Numbered from the stretch's first letter, positions 45,037 to 53,530 are shown. The stretch is 64,000 bases of DNA from Mycolicibacterium helvum (GCF_010731895.1 NZ_AP022596.1:3410001-3474000); one strand, 5' to 3'. The notes: generated by a model from the sequence alone, not told the origin. A program made the numbers and translations.

Positions 45037-45642
45037 TCACAACGTGTCGGCCAGCGCAAACAGCCCGTGGTGAGGGGTGAGGACGTGGGTCATCCGAACG
45101 TCATGAGCCTCACTTGGCAGTTCATCGACAACCTCGTCGTCCCGGACCACCGCGACGAGCTTGGCGCGGGGTCTGCACAGAGCCAACGAGCGGTCGTAGA
45201 ACCCGCCGCCGCGCCCCAGCCGAACTCCGTTGCGGTCCACCGCCAATGCCGGAACCAGCACCATGTCGGCCTCGGCCACCGCCGAGCTCGGCAACCAGGG
45301 TTCGGCGGGTTCGAGCAAACCGAACCGGGCCGCAACCAGCGCTTCGGGCACGTAGACGCCCCACAGCAGGGCCAGCGGCTCACCGTCGGCGCCGGAACGG
45401 GTCACCGGCAACAGCACTCGCGCGCACAGCTCGCGAAGGTGGTCGACCATCTGCGCCGAGCCTGGCTCTGCGCCCACGGGCAGGTACGCGCACACGGTGT
45501 CGCCGGGACCGACGATCTCGCCAAGGTGGTCGGTCAACGCGCGCGCCTCGGCTGCCCGGGTCGCGGCGGGAACCGCGCGCCGCGCGGCCAACAGGGTTGC
45601 CCTGTGTTGGGCTTTGGTACCGGTGAGCATGCCGTCCACCAT
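45037..45642 (-). CDS. 5-formyltetrahydrofolate cyclo-ligase
   Basis: 201 residues from ATG 45642 (MVDGMLTG; ATG 45630 is an alternative; longer upstream reading belongs to the antisense of galU). Family features: KAQHRATLLAARRAV at the N-terminus and the phosphate-binding, ATP loop LGRGGGFYDRSLA near the end, preceded by LVPALAVDRNGVRLG. It converts 5-formyl-THF to 5,10-methenyl-THF with ATP, clearing an inhibitory folate and feeding one-carbon metabolism. Divergent from galU with a 63-bp gap. Confidence 0.9.
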   Translation of the reverse strand: MVDGMLTGTKAQHRATLLAARRAVPAATRAAEARALTDHLGEIVGPGDTVCAYLPVGAEPGSAQMVDHLRELCARVLLPVTRSGADGEPLALLWGVYVPEALVAARFGLLEPAEPWLPSSAVAEADMVLVPALAVDRNGVRLGRGGGFYDRSLALCRPRAKLVAVVRDDEVVDELPSEAHDVRMTHVLTPHHGLFALADTL

Positions 45643-45705
45643 TTCAGCGCGCGTGTCGGTTGCGCCAGAGCGAAGGGCCACGACGATGCCGATAGGGTGT
45701 GAACG

Positions 45706-46626
45706 ATGAGGCCGCCAGAGGTCCCGATTCCGCGCACAGCGATCGTTCCCGCGGCCGGGTTGGGTACGCGATTCCTGCCCGCGACCAAGACAGTGCCCAA
45801 GGAATTGTTGCCCGTCGTGGACACGCCGGGTATCGAGCTGGTGGCCGAGGAAGCCGCTGAGGCCGGTGCCGAGCGTCTGGTGATCGTCACCTCCGAAGGC
45901 AAGGACAGCGTTGTCGCCCACTTCGTGGAGGACCTGGTGCTCGAGGGCACGCTGGAGGCCCGCGGCAAGGAAGCGATGCTGGAGAAGGTGCGCCGGGCGC
46001 CGGCCCTGATCAAGGTCGAGTCGGTGGTGCAACACGAACCGCTGGGCCTAGGGCATGCCGTCGGCTGCGTGGAGTCGGTGCTGTCCCCGGACGAGGACGC
46101 GGTATCGGTGCTGTTGCCCGACGATCTGGTGCTACCCACCGGCGTGCTGGAGACGATGGCCAAGGTACGGGCCAAGCGGGGCGGCACGGTGCTGTGCGCG
46201 ATCGAGGTGTCGGACGAGGAGGTCAGCGCCTACGGCGTCTTCGACGTCGAAACGGTGCCCGATGCGGCCAACCCGAACGTGCTCAAGGTCAAGGGAATGG
46301 TCGAGAAACCCAAGGCGGAGGATGCGCCGTCACGGTATGCCGCCGCTGGCCGCTACCTGTTGGACCGGGCCATCTTCGACGCGCTGCGCCGGGTCGACCG
46401 TGGCGTCGGTGGCGAGATCCAGCTGACCGATGCCATCGAGTTGCTGATCAAAGAAGGCCATCCGGTGCATGTTGTTGTGCACCGCGGCTCTCGACACGAC
46501 TTGGGAAATCCCGGCGGCTACCTGAAGGCTGCGGTTGACTTTGCGTTGGATCGTGACGACTATGGCCCGGATTTGCGGCGATGGTTGGTGGCGCGCCTAG
46601 GGCTGGCCGAGAAGACCGAACAGTAA
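45706..46626 (+). CDS. galU: UTP--glucose-1-phosphate uridylyltransferase
   Basis: 306 residues. Nucleotidyltransferase signature at the N-terminus (TAIVPAAGLGTRFLPATKTV, residues ~7-26), then LPVVDTPGIELVAEEAAEAG, substrate loop HEPLGLGHAVGC and EKPKAEDAPS. It makes UDP-glucose for cell-wall polysaccharides, trehalose and glycolipids. First gene of the galU-glp-rimJ-glpR group conserved in mycobacteria and corynebacteria. Confidence 0.96.
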   Translation: MRPPEVPIPRTAIVPAAGLGTRFLPATKTVPKELLPVVDTPGIELVAEEAAEAGAERLVIVTSEGKDSVVAHFVEDLVLEGTLEARGKEAMLEKVRRAPALIKVESVVQHEPLGLGHAVGCVESVLSPDEDAVSVLLPDDLVLPTGVLETMAKVRAKRGGTVLCAIEVSDEEVSAYGVFDVETVPDAANPNVLKVKGMVEKPKAEDAPSRYAAAGRYLLDRAIFDALRRVDRGVGGEIQLTDAIELLIKEGHPVHVVVHRGSRHDLGNPGGYLKAAVDFALDRDDYGPDLRRWLVARLGLAEKTEQ

Positions 46627-46675
46627 AGGCCGCGGCCGGCCCGCGCGACCGGTGATCGAGGCAGAAAGGCGCGCG

Positions 46676-47932
46676 GTGCGTTCGGTAGAGGAACAGCAGG
46701 CCAGGGTGGCGGCCGCAGCGGTGGCGCCGCGACCGGTTCGAGTGCCGATCGCCGAGGCTCAGGGCCTGATGTGCGCTGAGGAAGTGATCACCGAACATCC
46801 ACTGCCCGGTTTCGACCAGGCCGCCATCGATGGCTATGCCGTTCGCAGCGTGGATGTGCAGGGTATTGGCGCTGACGCCGACGATGAGCAGGGCGATGGC
46901 CAGATCAGCCTGCCGGTGATGGGTGTGATCGAAGCGGGCGCGCGCACGCCGAGCCGGCTGCAGCCCAAACAAGCGGCTCGGGTGCAGACCGGTGCGCCGA
47001 TGCCGACACTGGCCGACGCCGTCCTCCCCCTGCGGTGGACCGATGGTGGTCAGGCTCGGGTACGGGTGCTCCGTGGAGTTCGATCGGGGGCCTATGTGCG
47101 CCGGGCCGGTGACGACGTCCAGCCCGGCGATGTCGCCATTCGGGCCGGGGCGATCGTCGGCGCCGCTCAGGTCGGGCTACTGGCCGCGGTCGGTCGCGAA
47201 CGGGTGTTGGTGCATCCGCGCCCACGGGTAACCGTGCTGAGCGTGGGTGGCGAGCTGGTCGATATCTCCCGTACGCCTGGCAACGGCCAGGTCTACGACG
47301 TGAACTCGTATGCGATCGCCGCCGCGGCACGCGATGCGGGCGCCGAGGTGAACCGGGTGGGCATCGTCAGCACCGATCCCAAGAGCCTGCGCGAGGTGGT
47401 CGAGGGCCAGCTCAATCGTGCTGAGCTGGTGGTGATCGCCGGTGCCGTGGGCGGGGCGGCCGCCGAGAGCGTGCGCACAGTGCTGTCGAAGCTGGGCGAG
47501 ATGGAAGTCGCCCGCATCGCCATGCATCCGGGCTCGGTTCAGGGGTTCGGTCAGCTCGGCCGCGAGGGCGTGCCGACGTTCCTGCTGCCGGCCAACCCGG
47601 TGAGCGCTCTGGTGGTTTTCGAGGTGATGGTCCGTCCGCTGATCCGGCTGTCCCTGGGCAAGCGGCAGCCGATGCGGCGTGTCGTGCAGGCCCGGGCGCT
47701 ATCGCCGATCTCGTCGGTTCCTGGCCGCAAGGGATTCCTGCGCGGGCAGCTGATGCGCGACCAGGACACCGGCGAATATCTGGTCCAGGCACTCGGGGGT
47801 GCGCCCGGCGCTTCGTCGCACCTTTTGGCGACGCTGGCCGAAGCCAACTGCTTGGTTGTGGTGCCGACCGAGGTCGACCAAGTCCGGACCGGCGAGCTCG
47901 TCGATGTTGCCTTCCTGGCACAACGCGGCTGA
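46676..47932 (+). CDS. glp: Gephyrin-like molybdotransferase Glp (MoeA1)
   Basis: 418 residues from GTG 46676 (RSVEEQQARVAAAAVAPRP), matching the usual start of MoeA1; GAAAGG is upstream. MoeA domains: N-terminal PGFDQAAIDGYAVRS with the catalytic-type Asp, GARTPSRLQPKQAARVQTGA, the MPT-binding domain with GQVYDVNSYAIAAAARDAGA and a Gly-rich GAVGGAAAES, and the C-terminal TLAEANCLVVVPTEVDQVRT. In corynebacteria the homologue Glp has been repurposed as an FtsZ-binding cell-division protein that partners the membrane receptor GlpR; glpR lies two genes on here. Confidence 0.9.
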   Translation: MRSVEEQQARVAAAAVAPRPVRVPIAEAQGLMCAEEVITEHPLPGFDQAAIDGYAVRSVDVQGIGADADDEQGDGQISLPVMGVIEAGARTPSRLQPKQAARVQTGAPMPTLADAVLPLRWTDGGQARVRVLRGVRSGAYVRRAGDDVQPGDVAIRAGAIVGAAQVGLLAAVGRERVLVHPRPRVTVLSVGGELVDISRTPGNGQVYDVNSYAIAAAARDAGAEVNRVGIVSTDPKSLREVVEGQLNRAELVVIAGAVGGAAAESVRTVLSKLGEMEVARIAMHPGSVQGFGQLGREGVPTFLLPANPVSALVVFEVMVRPLIRLSLGKRQPMRRVVQARALSPISSVPGRKGFLRGQLMRDQDTGEYLVQALGGAPGASSHLLATLAEANCLVVVPTEVDQVRTGELVDVAFLAQRG

Positions 47933-47948
47933 ACCGCGGAACCGTACT

Positions 47949-48602
47949 GTGAATCTGTGGCGTAACAGTTCTCTGCATCCGGGTTGGCCCGCGCAGGTCG
48001 GTCCGCTCCGGGTGGGTGCCGGTGTCGTCCGATTGCGCCCGGTGCGGATGCGCGACGCGGCGATGTGGAGCCGCATCCGAATGGCCGATCGTCGCCTTCT
48101 CGAACCGTGGGAGCCGACGGCTGAGATGGATTGGGCTGTGCGGCATGCAGTTTCGTCATGGCCTGCGGTGTGTTCGGGACTTCGCGCGGAGGCGCGCAAG
48201 GGCCGGATGCTGCCGTACGTGATCGAACTCGACGGGCAGTTTTGCGGTCAGCTCACGATCGGCAACGTGACCCACGGGGCGTTGCGGTCGGCTTGGATCG
48301 GCTATTGGGTGTCCAGCGCTGTGACCGGGGCCGGGGTGGCAACCGGTGCACTGGCTCTGGGGCTGGATCACTGTTTCGGGCCGGTCACGCTGCACCGGGT
48401 GGAGGCCACAGTGCGCCCGGAAAACGCGGCCAGCCGGGCGGTACTGGCGAAGGTTGGCTTCCGGGAGGAAGGCCTTTTGCAGCGGTACCTCGACGTCGAC
48501 GGCGCGTGGCGGGATCACCTCCTGGTGGCGATGACGGTGGAGGAGGTCGACGGGTCGGTGGCGGGTCGACTGGTGCACCGCGGACTGGCGCAGTGGGCGT
48601 GA
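47949..48602 (+). CDS. rimJ: GNAT acetyltransferase, RimJ-like
   Basis: 217 residues from GTG 47949 (NLWRNSSLHPGWPAQVGPLR), 16 bp after glp. GNAT fold: VVRLRPVRMRDAAMWSRIRM, QFCGQLTIGNVTHGALRSAW, acetyl-CoA loop 'SSAVTGAGVATGALALGL' and RPENAASRAVLAKVGFREEG. Related to ribosomal-protein N-acetyltransferases; its true substrate in this operon is unproved. Confidence 0.88.
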   Translation: MNLWRNSSLHPGWPAQVGPLRVGAGVVRLRPVRMRDAAMWSRIRMADRRLLEPWEPTAEMDWAVRHAVSSWPAVCSGLRAEARKGRMLPYVIELDGQFCGQLTIGNVTHGALRSAWIGYWVSSAVTGAGVATGALALGLDHCFGPVTLHRVEATVRPENAASRAVLAKVGFREEGLLQRYLDVDGAWRDHLLVAMTVEEVDGSVAGRLVHRGLAQWA

Positions 48603-48649
48603 TTGCCGAGCCAACTTGTTACTAATGTGACATTTGAGGCTGTTGGTGC

Positions 48650-48679
48650 TTGTCAAGGGGTAATTACACGTGTGTAATT
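48650..48679 (+). promoter_or_regulatory. Candidate glpR promoter overlapped by an inverted repeat
   Basis: TTGTCA (48650-48655) and TGTAAT (48673-48678) are spaced 17 bp and resemble a sigma-70-type promoter. The inverted repeat AATTACAC-GT-GTGTAATT (48662-48679, perfect 8-base arms) overlaps the -10, so an unknown repressor or activator may act there. The site is about 70 bp before the glpR ATG. Confidence 0.45.
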
Positions 48680-48748
48680 GACTGCGGCGCGCCGTCTCGG
48701 GTTGCGTAGGTCACGGACCTAGCCTGAACGGGAAAGGAGCAGGCCACC

Positions 48749-49795
48749 ATGCCAAGCATCCCCCAGTCATTGCTCTGGATATCGCTCGTGGTGCTTTGGT
48801 TGTTCGTTCTGGTTCCGATGCTCATCAGCAAGCGCGACAACGTCCGACGTACCAGTGACGTCGCGCTGGCCACCCGGGTGCTCAACGGGGGCGCGAAGTC
48901 GCGCCGGTTCAAGCGCAGCGGACCGTCGGCCGGCCATCGGCACGACCCGGACTGGCAGCCAGGGGAAGACGAGTTCGACGAGCTGGACTCCGATGACGAG
49001 GTCGCGCCGTCTCGGACCCGCTCGGTGGTCGTCGTCGCCGCAGTGGCCGAGGAGGCCGAGCCCGACTATCTCGACGTCGACGTGGTCGACGAGGATTCCG
49101 GCGCGCTTCCTGTCGGTGGCACCGCTCGGGTCGCCGCGCCCCAGCCGACCTTGTTCGACGAAGCCCCGGTGGCAGAGGAGCCTGTCGTCACCGAAGACGA
49201 GTCCGCGGCTGAAGCCGAAGCGGTCGCGCAAGGCGAGGCCACCGACACGTTCCAGGCGATCGCCGAGGACGAGCCGCAGGACGGAACGGCCGACGAGTAC
49301 GAGTACGTCGAGGACACTTCAGGTCTGGAGGCTGAGGAAGAGCCGGCGACGGTGAGCACGCCGCGGGCCAGCCGGCCACGCCGGGCAGAGGCGACCGCCG
49401 CGAAGGTCAGCGCGCGCAAGTACCGCTTCCGCAAGCGGGTGCTGATGGCGATGGCGGCCGTCATGGTGTTTACCGCTGTGCTGTCCTTCACCGCCAGCCC
49501 CGATCTGTGGTGGGTCTGCGGTGGGGCTGGTGCCGTGACGGTCCTGTACCTGGCCTATCTGCGTCGCCAGACGCGGATCGAGGAGCAGGTGCGCCGCCGC
49601 CGCCAGCAGCGGATGGCACGCTCGCGGCTCGGGGTGGAGAACACCGAGGACCGCGAGTTCGACGTGGTGCCGTCCCGGTTGCGCAGGCCCGGTGCCGCGG
49701 TACTGGACATCGATGACGAAGACCCGATCTTCGAGCACCTTGACGAGGTGGCGTTCGCCCGACACTTCGACCTGCCGCGGGCGGCCGGGCAGTAG
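48749..49795 (+). CDS. glpR: Divisome membrane protein GlpR (SepX-like receptor of Glp)
   Basis: 348 residues, AAAGGAG before the ATG. One N-terminal membrane helix (~6-28, SLLWISLVVLWLFVLVPMLI), a long acidic cytoplasmic stretch (~40-205, repeated Glu/Asp with some Arg-rich patches), a pair of helices (~227-270: VLMAMAAVMVFTAVLSF and WWVCGGAGAVTVLYLAYL), then a basic/acidic tail. This layout matches corynebacterial GlpR and streptomycete SepX, membrane receptors that bind the gephyrin-like Glp at the division site. Adjacent galU-glp-rimJ supports it. Confidence 0.88.
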   Translation: MPSIPQSLLWISLVVLWLFVLVPMLISKRDNVRRTSDVALATRVLNGGAKSRRFKRSGPSAGHRHDPDWQPGEDEFDELDSDDEVAPSRTRSVVVVAAVAEEAEPDYLDVDVVDEDSGALPVGGTARVAAPQPTLFDEAPVAEEPVVTEDESAAEAEAVAQGEATDTFQAIAEDEPQDGTADEYEYVEDTSGLEAEEEPATVSTPRASRPRRAEATAAKVSARKYRFRKRVLMAMAAVMVFTAVLSFTASPDLWWVCGGAGAVTVLYLAYLRRQTRIEEQVRRRRQQRMARSRLGVENTEDREFDVVPSRLRRPGAAVLDIDDEDPIFEHLDEVAFARHFDLPRAAGQ

Positions 49796-49846
49796 GTCAC
49801 CGGTTTCGAGAAGGCGGGCTCCGACTGGTAGCCTGCCAGAGACCAA

Positions 49847-49922
49847 GGGGCTATAGCGCAGTTGGTAGCGCGTCTCGTTCGCATCGAGAAGGTCAGGGGT
49901 TCGATTCCCCTTAGCTCCACCA
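49847..49922 (+). tRNA. tRNA-Ala (anticodon CGC)
   Basis: Cloverleaf starts GGGGCTA and ends TAGCTCC-A-CCA; G3-U70 wobble in the acceptor stem is the alanine identity element. Anticodon stem TCTCG/CGAGA encloses the loop TTCGCAT, giving anticodon CGC. T arm GGGGTTCGATTCCCC is standard. CCA is encoded. The 3' 30 bases (49893-49922) are duplicated exactly at 59834-59863, marking an integration site; mycobacteriophage Ms6 is known to integrate into a tRNA-Ala of this kind. Confidence 0.95.
49893..49922 (+). repeat. att core, left copy (tRNA-Ala 3' end)
   Basis: 30 bases from TCAGGGG to CCACCA, identical to 59834-59863. It covers the T arm and acceptor end, the usual crossover region for tyrosine integrases. 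The flanking bases differ from the right copy, so the identity is exactly these 30 bases. Confidence 0.9.
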
Positions 49923-49925
49923 TAG

Positions 49926-49960
49926 AAAAACCCCTCCCAAGCTGCACGGGAGGGGTTTTT
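49926..49960. terminator. Intrinsic terminator after tRNA-Ala
   Basis: AAAAACCCCTCCC (49926-49938) pairs perfectly with GGGAGGGGTTTTT (49948-49960); nine-base loop and a run of five T after the stem. It starts three bases after the tRNA CCA. Confidence 0.9.
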
Positions 49961-50137
49961 GCTATTTAGCTGGCTAGACGGGTCCGGGTGTCCCGGCCCG
50001 CAACCGGCCCGCAGTCGCCTTCAAATTCGAGTCCCGATCAGCTTGCGCCGCAGCGGCTTCCGTGCGATCAGCAATATAGCGTCATATCGCCAAAAAATGG
50101 CGTGCGCAGCCCATCTCGTGCGCCGTAAGCTCCATCG

Positions 50138-50595
50138 ATGATCTATGTCGATGCGGATGTGTACGAGAAGCGCATAGAAGGTGCTCTCGTCTCATTTAGC
50201 ATGTTTGCTAACCGGATAATCGGCGACCTTGACGAACAAGATGCGGGGCCGAGCTGGTGGCCGAACGGCCTCGGCTGGAAGCTGCGGGCACTGTTGTCCG
50301 ACCTCGTCGGCAGCGTGCGCGGTACCGTCATTCGCAGCCCCGGGATTATTTCACCAACGATTGCAAATCGCCGGATGACCGCTTCAAAGCACTTGAGCGC
50401 CAACTAGGTCGCGCGTTCAAGGTCATTCGTATCGACTCATCGCCTGGCAACGCCGGTGACTTCAAGCCATCGGCGCACTCGGTGCTCACCGATGAAGTTG
50501 TTGAGCGTCCTGGCCATCCAACGTTTGAAGCGCGCAACGATGTGGTCGTCTTTCTTACCGAGAGACTAATGGGAGCGTCGCCAGAGGCCCAATAA
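50138..50595 (+). pseudogene. Unknown protein gene with apparent frameshift
   Basis: An N-terminal frame from ATG 50138 (MIYVDADVYEKRIEGALVSF) and a C-terminal frame ending at 50595 (SPDDRFKALERQLGRAFKV, then NDVVVFLTERLMGASPEAQ) can be joined by adding one base in the run CCCCGGG near 50337-50344. The joined product would be about 152 residues. Base use is less GC-rich than the core, consistent with transfer. No family recognised. It could instead be two overlapping short genes; a frameshift is favoured because each half looks incomplete. Confidence 0.4.
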
Positions 50596-50770
50596 AGCAA
50601 TGAATTTGGACTTGACCTTCCCGCAGAGCTGACGAGCTGTGGGGAGTTTTTTGTGCCTGCGTCCGGGTAGCTGATACGTCGATACACCGTGGCTGACGCG
50701 AATGTTCGAGGGATCTGATTTACCTGCTCCAAGCCAAAAAGCATGGCAGTAGGGACAATTGAGTCCCGGG

Positions 50771-50992
50771 ATGGGTGGGCGCGACTTCGCAAACAGGTGG
50801 GCGGATACGTATCAGTGCTACTACAACGACGTCGCGATCAGCGGCGCTGTGTGGTCGGACCCCACCGAGATTGTCCCCGTCGGCAAGACCTGGCGCTACG
50901 TCGGCATGGGCACCGGCCAATACACCACAGTGGGCGCCTATTACTACGTCGCCGGCATTAACCAATGGATCGGGAAGGACCTCCAATCATGA
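50771..50992 (+). CDS. Small protein upstream of lysin-B-like esterase
   Basis: 73 residues from ATG 50771 (TTG 50759 in frame). Aromatic-rich and without signal peptide: FANRWADTYQCYYNDVAISG, then VPVGKTWRYVGMGTGQYTTV and the end YYYVAGINQWIGKDLQS. The stop overlaps the next ATG (ATGA, 50989-50992), so it is cotranslated with the esterase. It could be a dedicated partner, inhibitor or binding module. Not recognised. Confidence 0.55.
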   Translation: MGGRDFANRWADTYQCYYNDVAISGAVWSDPTEIVPVGKTWRYVGMGTGQYTTVGAYYYVAGINQWIGKDLQS

Positions 50993-52014
50993 AAGTAAAG
51001 TTCTTCTACGCCAATGGAACTAGCTATGCATTGAGGGTGCTTTACTACGGCCTCAATATCGTCAGCCTGGATAACTCTCAGGTCCTGACAATCGGTGGCT
51101 ACAGTGTGAATCCGAAGGATTTTAGGGTCGCGACGATTGGCGGCCTCGATGGAAAGACTGCGGCGTGGGATGGTCGGCCGCAAAACGATCCTTTCCCGTA
51201 CCTCCTCGACCCCGACATCTTCGACGCCATACGGATTACCTATCCGGCGGCGTCATTTCCGATGGGTTCTTCGATCGGGTACGGCTACGACGAGATTGTT
51301 AGTCGAGTGAAAAACCTGACTCCTGGTGATCCTTGGATGGTAGGCGGATACTCACAGGGGGCCGCTGTGGTCAGTTCGGTATACAACTCCACACGATTGG
51401 GCGGCCAGCTTCAGGATTGGGCTCCTGGATTCCTCGGCGGCGTCTGTTTCGGCAACCCCAGGCGCCAAGTCAACTACCGTGGCGAGGTTGGGGGAACGTG
51501 GTCTGGCGCATGGGATGTTAGCGGTTCCACCACGGGTGGACACGGATCCTTCCCCACTACGGGGCCAGTCGCGAGGCTTACAGATTGTGAACCAGCAAAG
51601 TGGATCGAGTTTGCCGCGCCAGGCGACATCTTCACTTCCACTGGGGACTCCACGAACGGGCTTAACTGGACTGCTGGAAACGCTGCCTTTGTGACACTGG
51701 CGCCCGACGCGATCTACGACTTCCTGCAGAACCAACCCGCATACTTAGCAGCTGCCAATGCAGCCGCTATCCCGGGCAATGTTAGGGAATCATTTGTTGA
51801 CGCGGCGGGCCAGCCGTACGACATTGTGGGCGGCGGACATGTGACTTATCCGTTTGTGCCACCCGAAGGCGACCCCGACAGCGGTAAGACGTCATATCAA
51901 ATTGCCTTGAAATGGCTTACTGCGAAAGCGAATGCTTGGGCTACCGCCCCGATTTCGCTTCCGGCCAGTGGCGTCGGGTGGTCGACCACTCTGCTGTCAC
52001 CTGCTGCTTCTTAG
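50989..52014 (+). CDS. Lysin B-like mycolylarabinogalactan esterase (cutinase fold)
   Basis: 341 residues, GGAAGG before the ATG. The central region has the LysB/cutinase signature: YPAASFPMGSSIGYGYDE, then MVGGYSQGAAVVSSVYN with Ser122 as nucleophile, GVCFGNPRRQ (Asp-side strand seen in LysB), a candidate Asp213 in AAPGDIFTS and His284 in GGGHVTYPF. Mycobacteriophage LysB cleaves the ester joining mycolic acids to arabinogalactan at the end of the lytic cycle. The N-terminal ~75 residues are not in D29-type LysB. No holin or lysin A gene is near, so it seems to be a captured or prophage-derived enzyme. Confidence 0.8.
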   Translation: MKVKFFYANGTSYALRVLYYGLNIVSLDNSQVLTIGGYSVNPKDFRVATIGGLDGKTAAWDGRPQNDPFPYLLDPDIFDAIRITYPAASFPMGSSIGYGYDEIVSRVKNLTPGDPWMVGGYSQGAAVVSSVYNSTRLGGQLQDWAPGFLGGVCFGNPRRQVNYRGEVGGTWSGAWDVSGSTTGGHGSFPTTGPVARLTDCEPAKWIEFAAPGDIFTSTGDSTNGLNWTAGNAAFVTLAPDAIYDFLQNQPAYLAAANAAAIPGNVRESFVDAAGQPYDIVGGGHVTYPFVPPEGDPDSGKTSYQIALKWLTAKANAWATAPISLPASGVGWSTTLLSPAAS

Positions 52015-52664
52015 CGTCCGTTCCGTGCGCTGCGTGCGCTGCGGGGGCTGTCGCCGTGATCATGGGCTGAGGGACGCGCAGCGGCCTTTTCCGCATGCAC
52101 ATCCTTCGCGCCAGATTTGCCTGCGGACTTGGCGGGGCGCGCCGCACCAGGTGTCACCGCAGTCTGGAGTTGTCGGGCGGTCGAGACGGATGCAGTAGGA
52201 GCGGCAGGTTCAACACGCGATGTCGACGGCGCCAGCTCACGCTTCGGTGCCAGCGACGCTGCCTTCACCGCTGCCGCGGAGGCGGAGGCCGATGGTGGGA
52301 AGAAGAAGTTCGAGAGCTTCTCGCTGAGTGCGAACAGTGGTGGTGGCCACGAACCACAGCCGCCCCCGGCGCAGGCGACGCCCTGGAAGAATCCGAGCAC
52401 TATTATTGGGACGACCACAGGCGACAGAACGATGAACAGCCCAGTCCGAAGCGCTCGATCAATCTCGTTAGGCAGCCCAGCCAGATTGGCTGAACTACTG
52501 GCTATCGGCGAGGACGACGACGTCAAAGTCAGTTCAGTCAGTTGCACGATATGGGGCACTGTTGCCTGATGTGTCACCGCCGGTGACGGCGCGGACACCA
52601 CGCCCACCGTCAGAGCGGTGGCGACACTAAGAGCGCAAAGTGATCGATGAGCTGCTATCCACAT
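52011..52664 (-). CDS. Exported protein with central membrane segment
   Basis: 217 residues. Signal peptide (CALSVATALTVGVVSAPSPA), a mycobacterial QLTELTL motif, a hydrophobic segment (~77-98, FIVLSPVVVPIIVLGFFQ) with two cysteines in VACAGGGCGSW, and a long Ala/Ser/Lys/Arg-rich tail ending RSARNGR. Similar exported proteins of unknown role are common in mycobacteria. It is convergent with, and overlaps by four bases, the esterase gene. Confidence 0.65.
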   Translation of the reverse strand: MWIAAHRSLCALSVATALTVGVVSAPSPAVTHQATVPHIVQLTELTLTSSSSPIASSSANLAGLPNEIDRALRTGLFIVLSPVVVPIIVLGFFQGVACAGGGCGSWPPPLFALSEKLSNFFFPPSASASAAAVKAASLAPKRELAPSTSRVEPAAPTASVSTARQLQTAVTPGAARPAKSAGKSGAKDVHAEKAAARPSAHDHGDSPRSARSARNGR

Positions 52665-53248
52665 GCCGAGGACGCTATCAGGATTTTCTCAGGTTGCGTA
52701 GGTAGTCAGCTACTCTATTTTTCAAGTACGTCCTGCGCCATTCTCAAGTGTTTCTTGCGTCGCCACCCGATTGCGCCAAAAGCCCCACCCCAGTTTGGTT
52801 GACAGAGAACAAAATCGGAGTGGCTGTTCAGATGAGTTGCCGACGCAGCTTGGTCAGTCGTCGACATACGGTAGGAATTCGCCGCTTGCTCGCGTGAAAC
52901 CTCCTGATGCACAGTTCGATTGCCACCTGCTGATCGGATGCGGGCCTCGGCCGGAATTTGTCACGTCGTGATAGTGATATCTACGACGACATAACCGCGC
53001 ATTCGGCTTGTGGGCCGCCGAGCCTCGGCCGCTTCATCGCCTGCGTGCCATCGCATGTCACCGAAGCGCTGTTCGTCAGACAGCGACGTCCATTCGCGCA
53101 CTGAGCCGCAGGGGTCGGGTCAGTATCTCAGGCGAAAGTACCTCGCCCGATAACGTCAACCAGTTTTCGGGTTTCGCCTAGCGAGGCTTTGGACGTCGCT
53201 ATCCTGGCCGAGTCAGTCAACGTTCGCGTCAATTTCGGGGGTCTATCC
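52665..53248. other. Intergenic region in island A
   Basis: 584 bp, AT-richer than the core, between divergently oriented exported-protein genes. A 65-codon minus-strand frame at 52715-52912 has no family match or ribosome-binding site. No hairpin or RNA gene recognised; promoter elements for the genes on each side are likely here. Confidence 0.45.
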
Positions 53249-53530
53249 ATGATTCGTCGCCTATTACTGGCGGGTCTTTTTGCTGTGGGTGTATTGGTGG
53301 CACCGGCGGTTCATACGTTCCGTGCTGCATCGGAACCACTCGCATCCGCGGAAGTGGTTGCTCCTGCGTCGCAGGAATTATTTGTTCCGATGCCGCAGAA
53401 CAGCGCCGGATGTTATTGGACGAACTGCACCCAGGCACATCAGAACGGTGAAGGCGACATTCCACAGGGAAGCGCGCACTACTGCTCAAAGCAAGATCGG
53501 GACAGCGATGGCGTGGCTTGCGAGTGGTAA
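53249..53530 (+). CDS. Exported excalibur-domain (calcium-binding) protein
   Basis: 93 residues from ATG 53249. A signal peptide (IRRLLLAGLFAVGVLVAPAV) is followed by a short linker and a C-terminal excalibur-like domain: CYWTNCTQAHQNGEGDI, a spacer, then CSKQDRDSDGVACEW with the DxDxDGxxCE calcium-loop pattern and cysteines that can pair. Excalibur domains often sit on extracellular nucleases and wall proteins. The gene overlaps the next start by 23 bp. Confidence 0.7.
   Translation: MIRRLLLAGLFAVGVLVAPAVHTFRAASEPLASAEVVAPASQELFVPMPQNSAGCYWTNCTQAHQNGEGDIPQGSAHYCSKQDRDSDGVACEW

Noticed and set aside
48617..48634. GTTAC and GTGAC spaced like an MtrA box before glpR
   Set aside because: The spacing of the two pentamers does not match the usual direct-repeat pitch.
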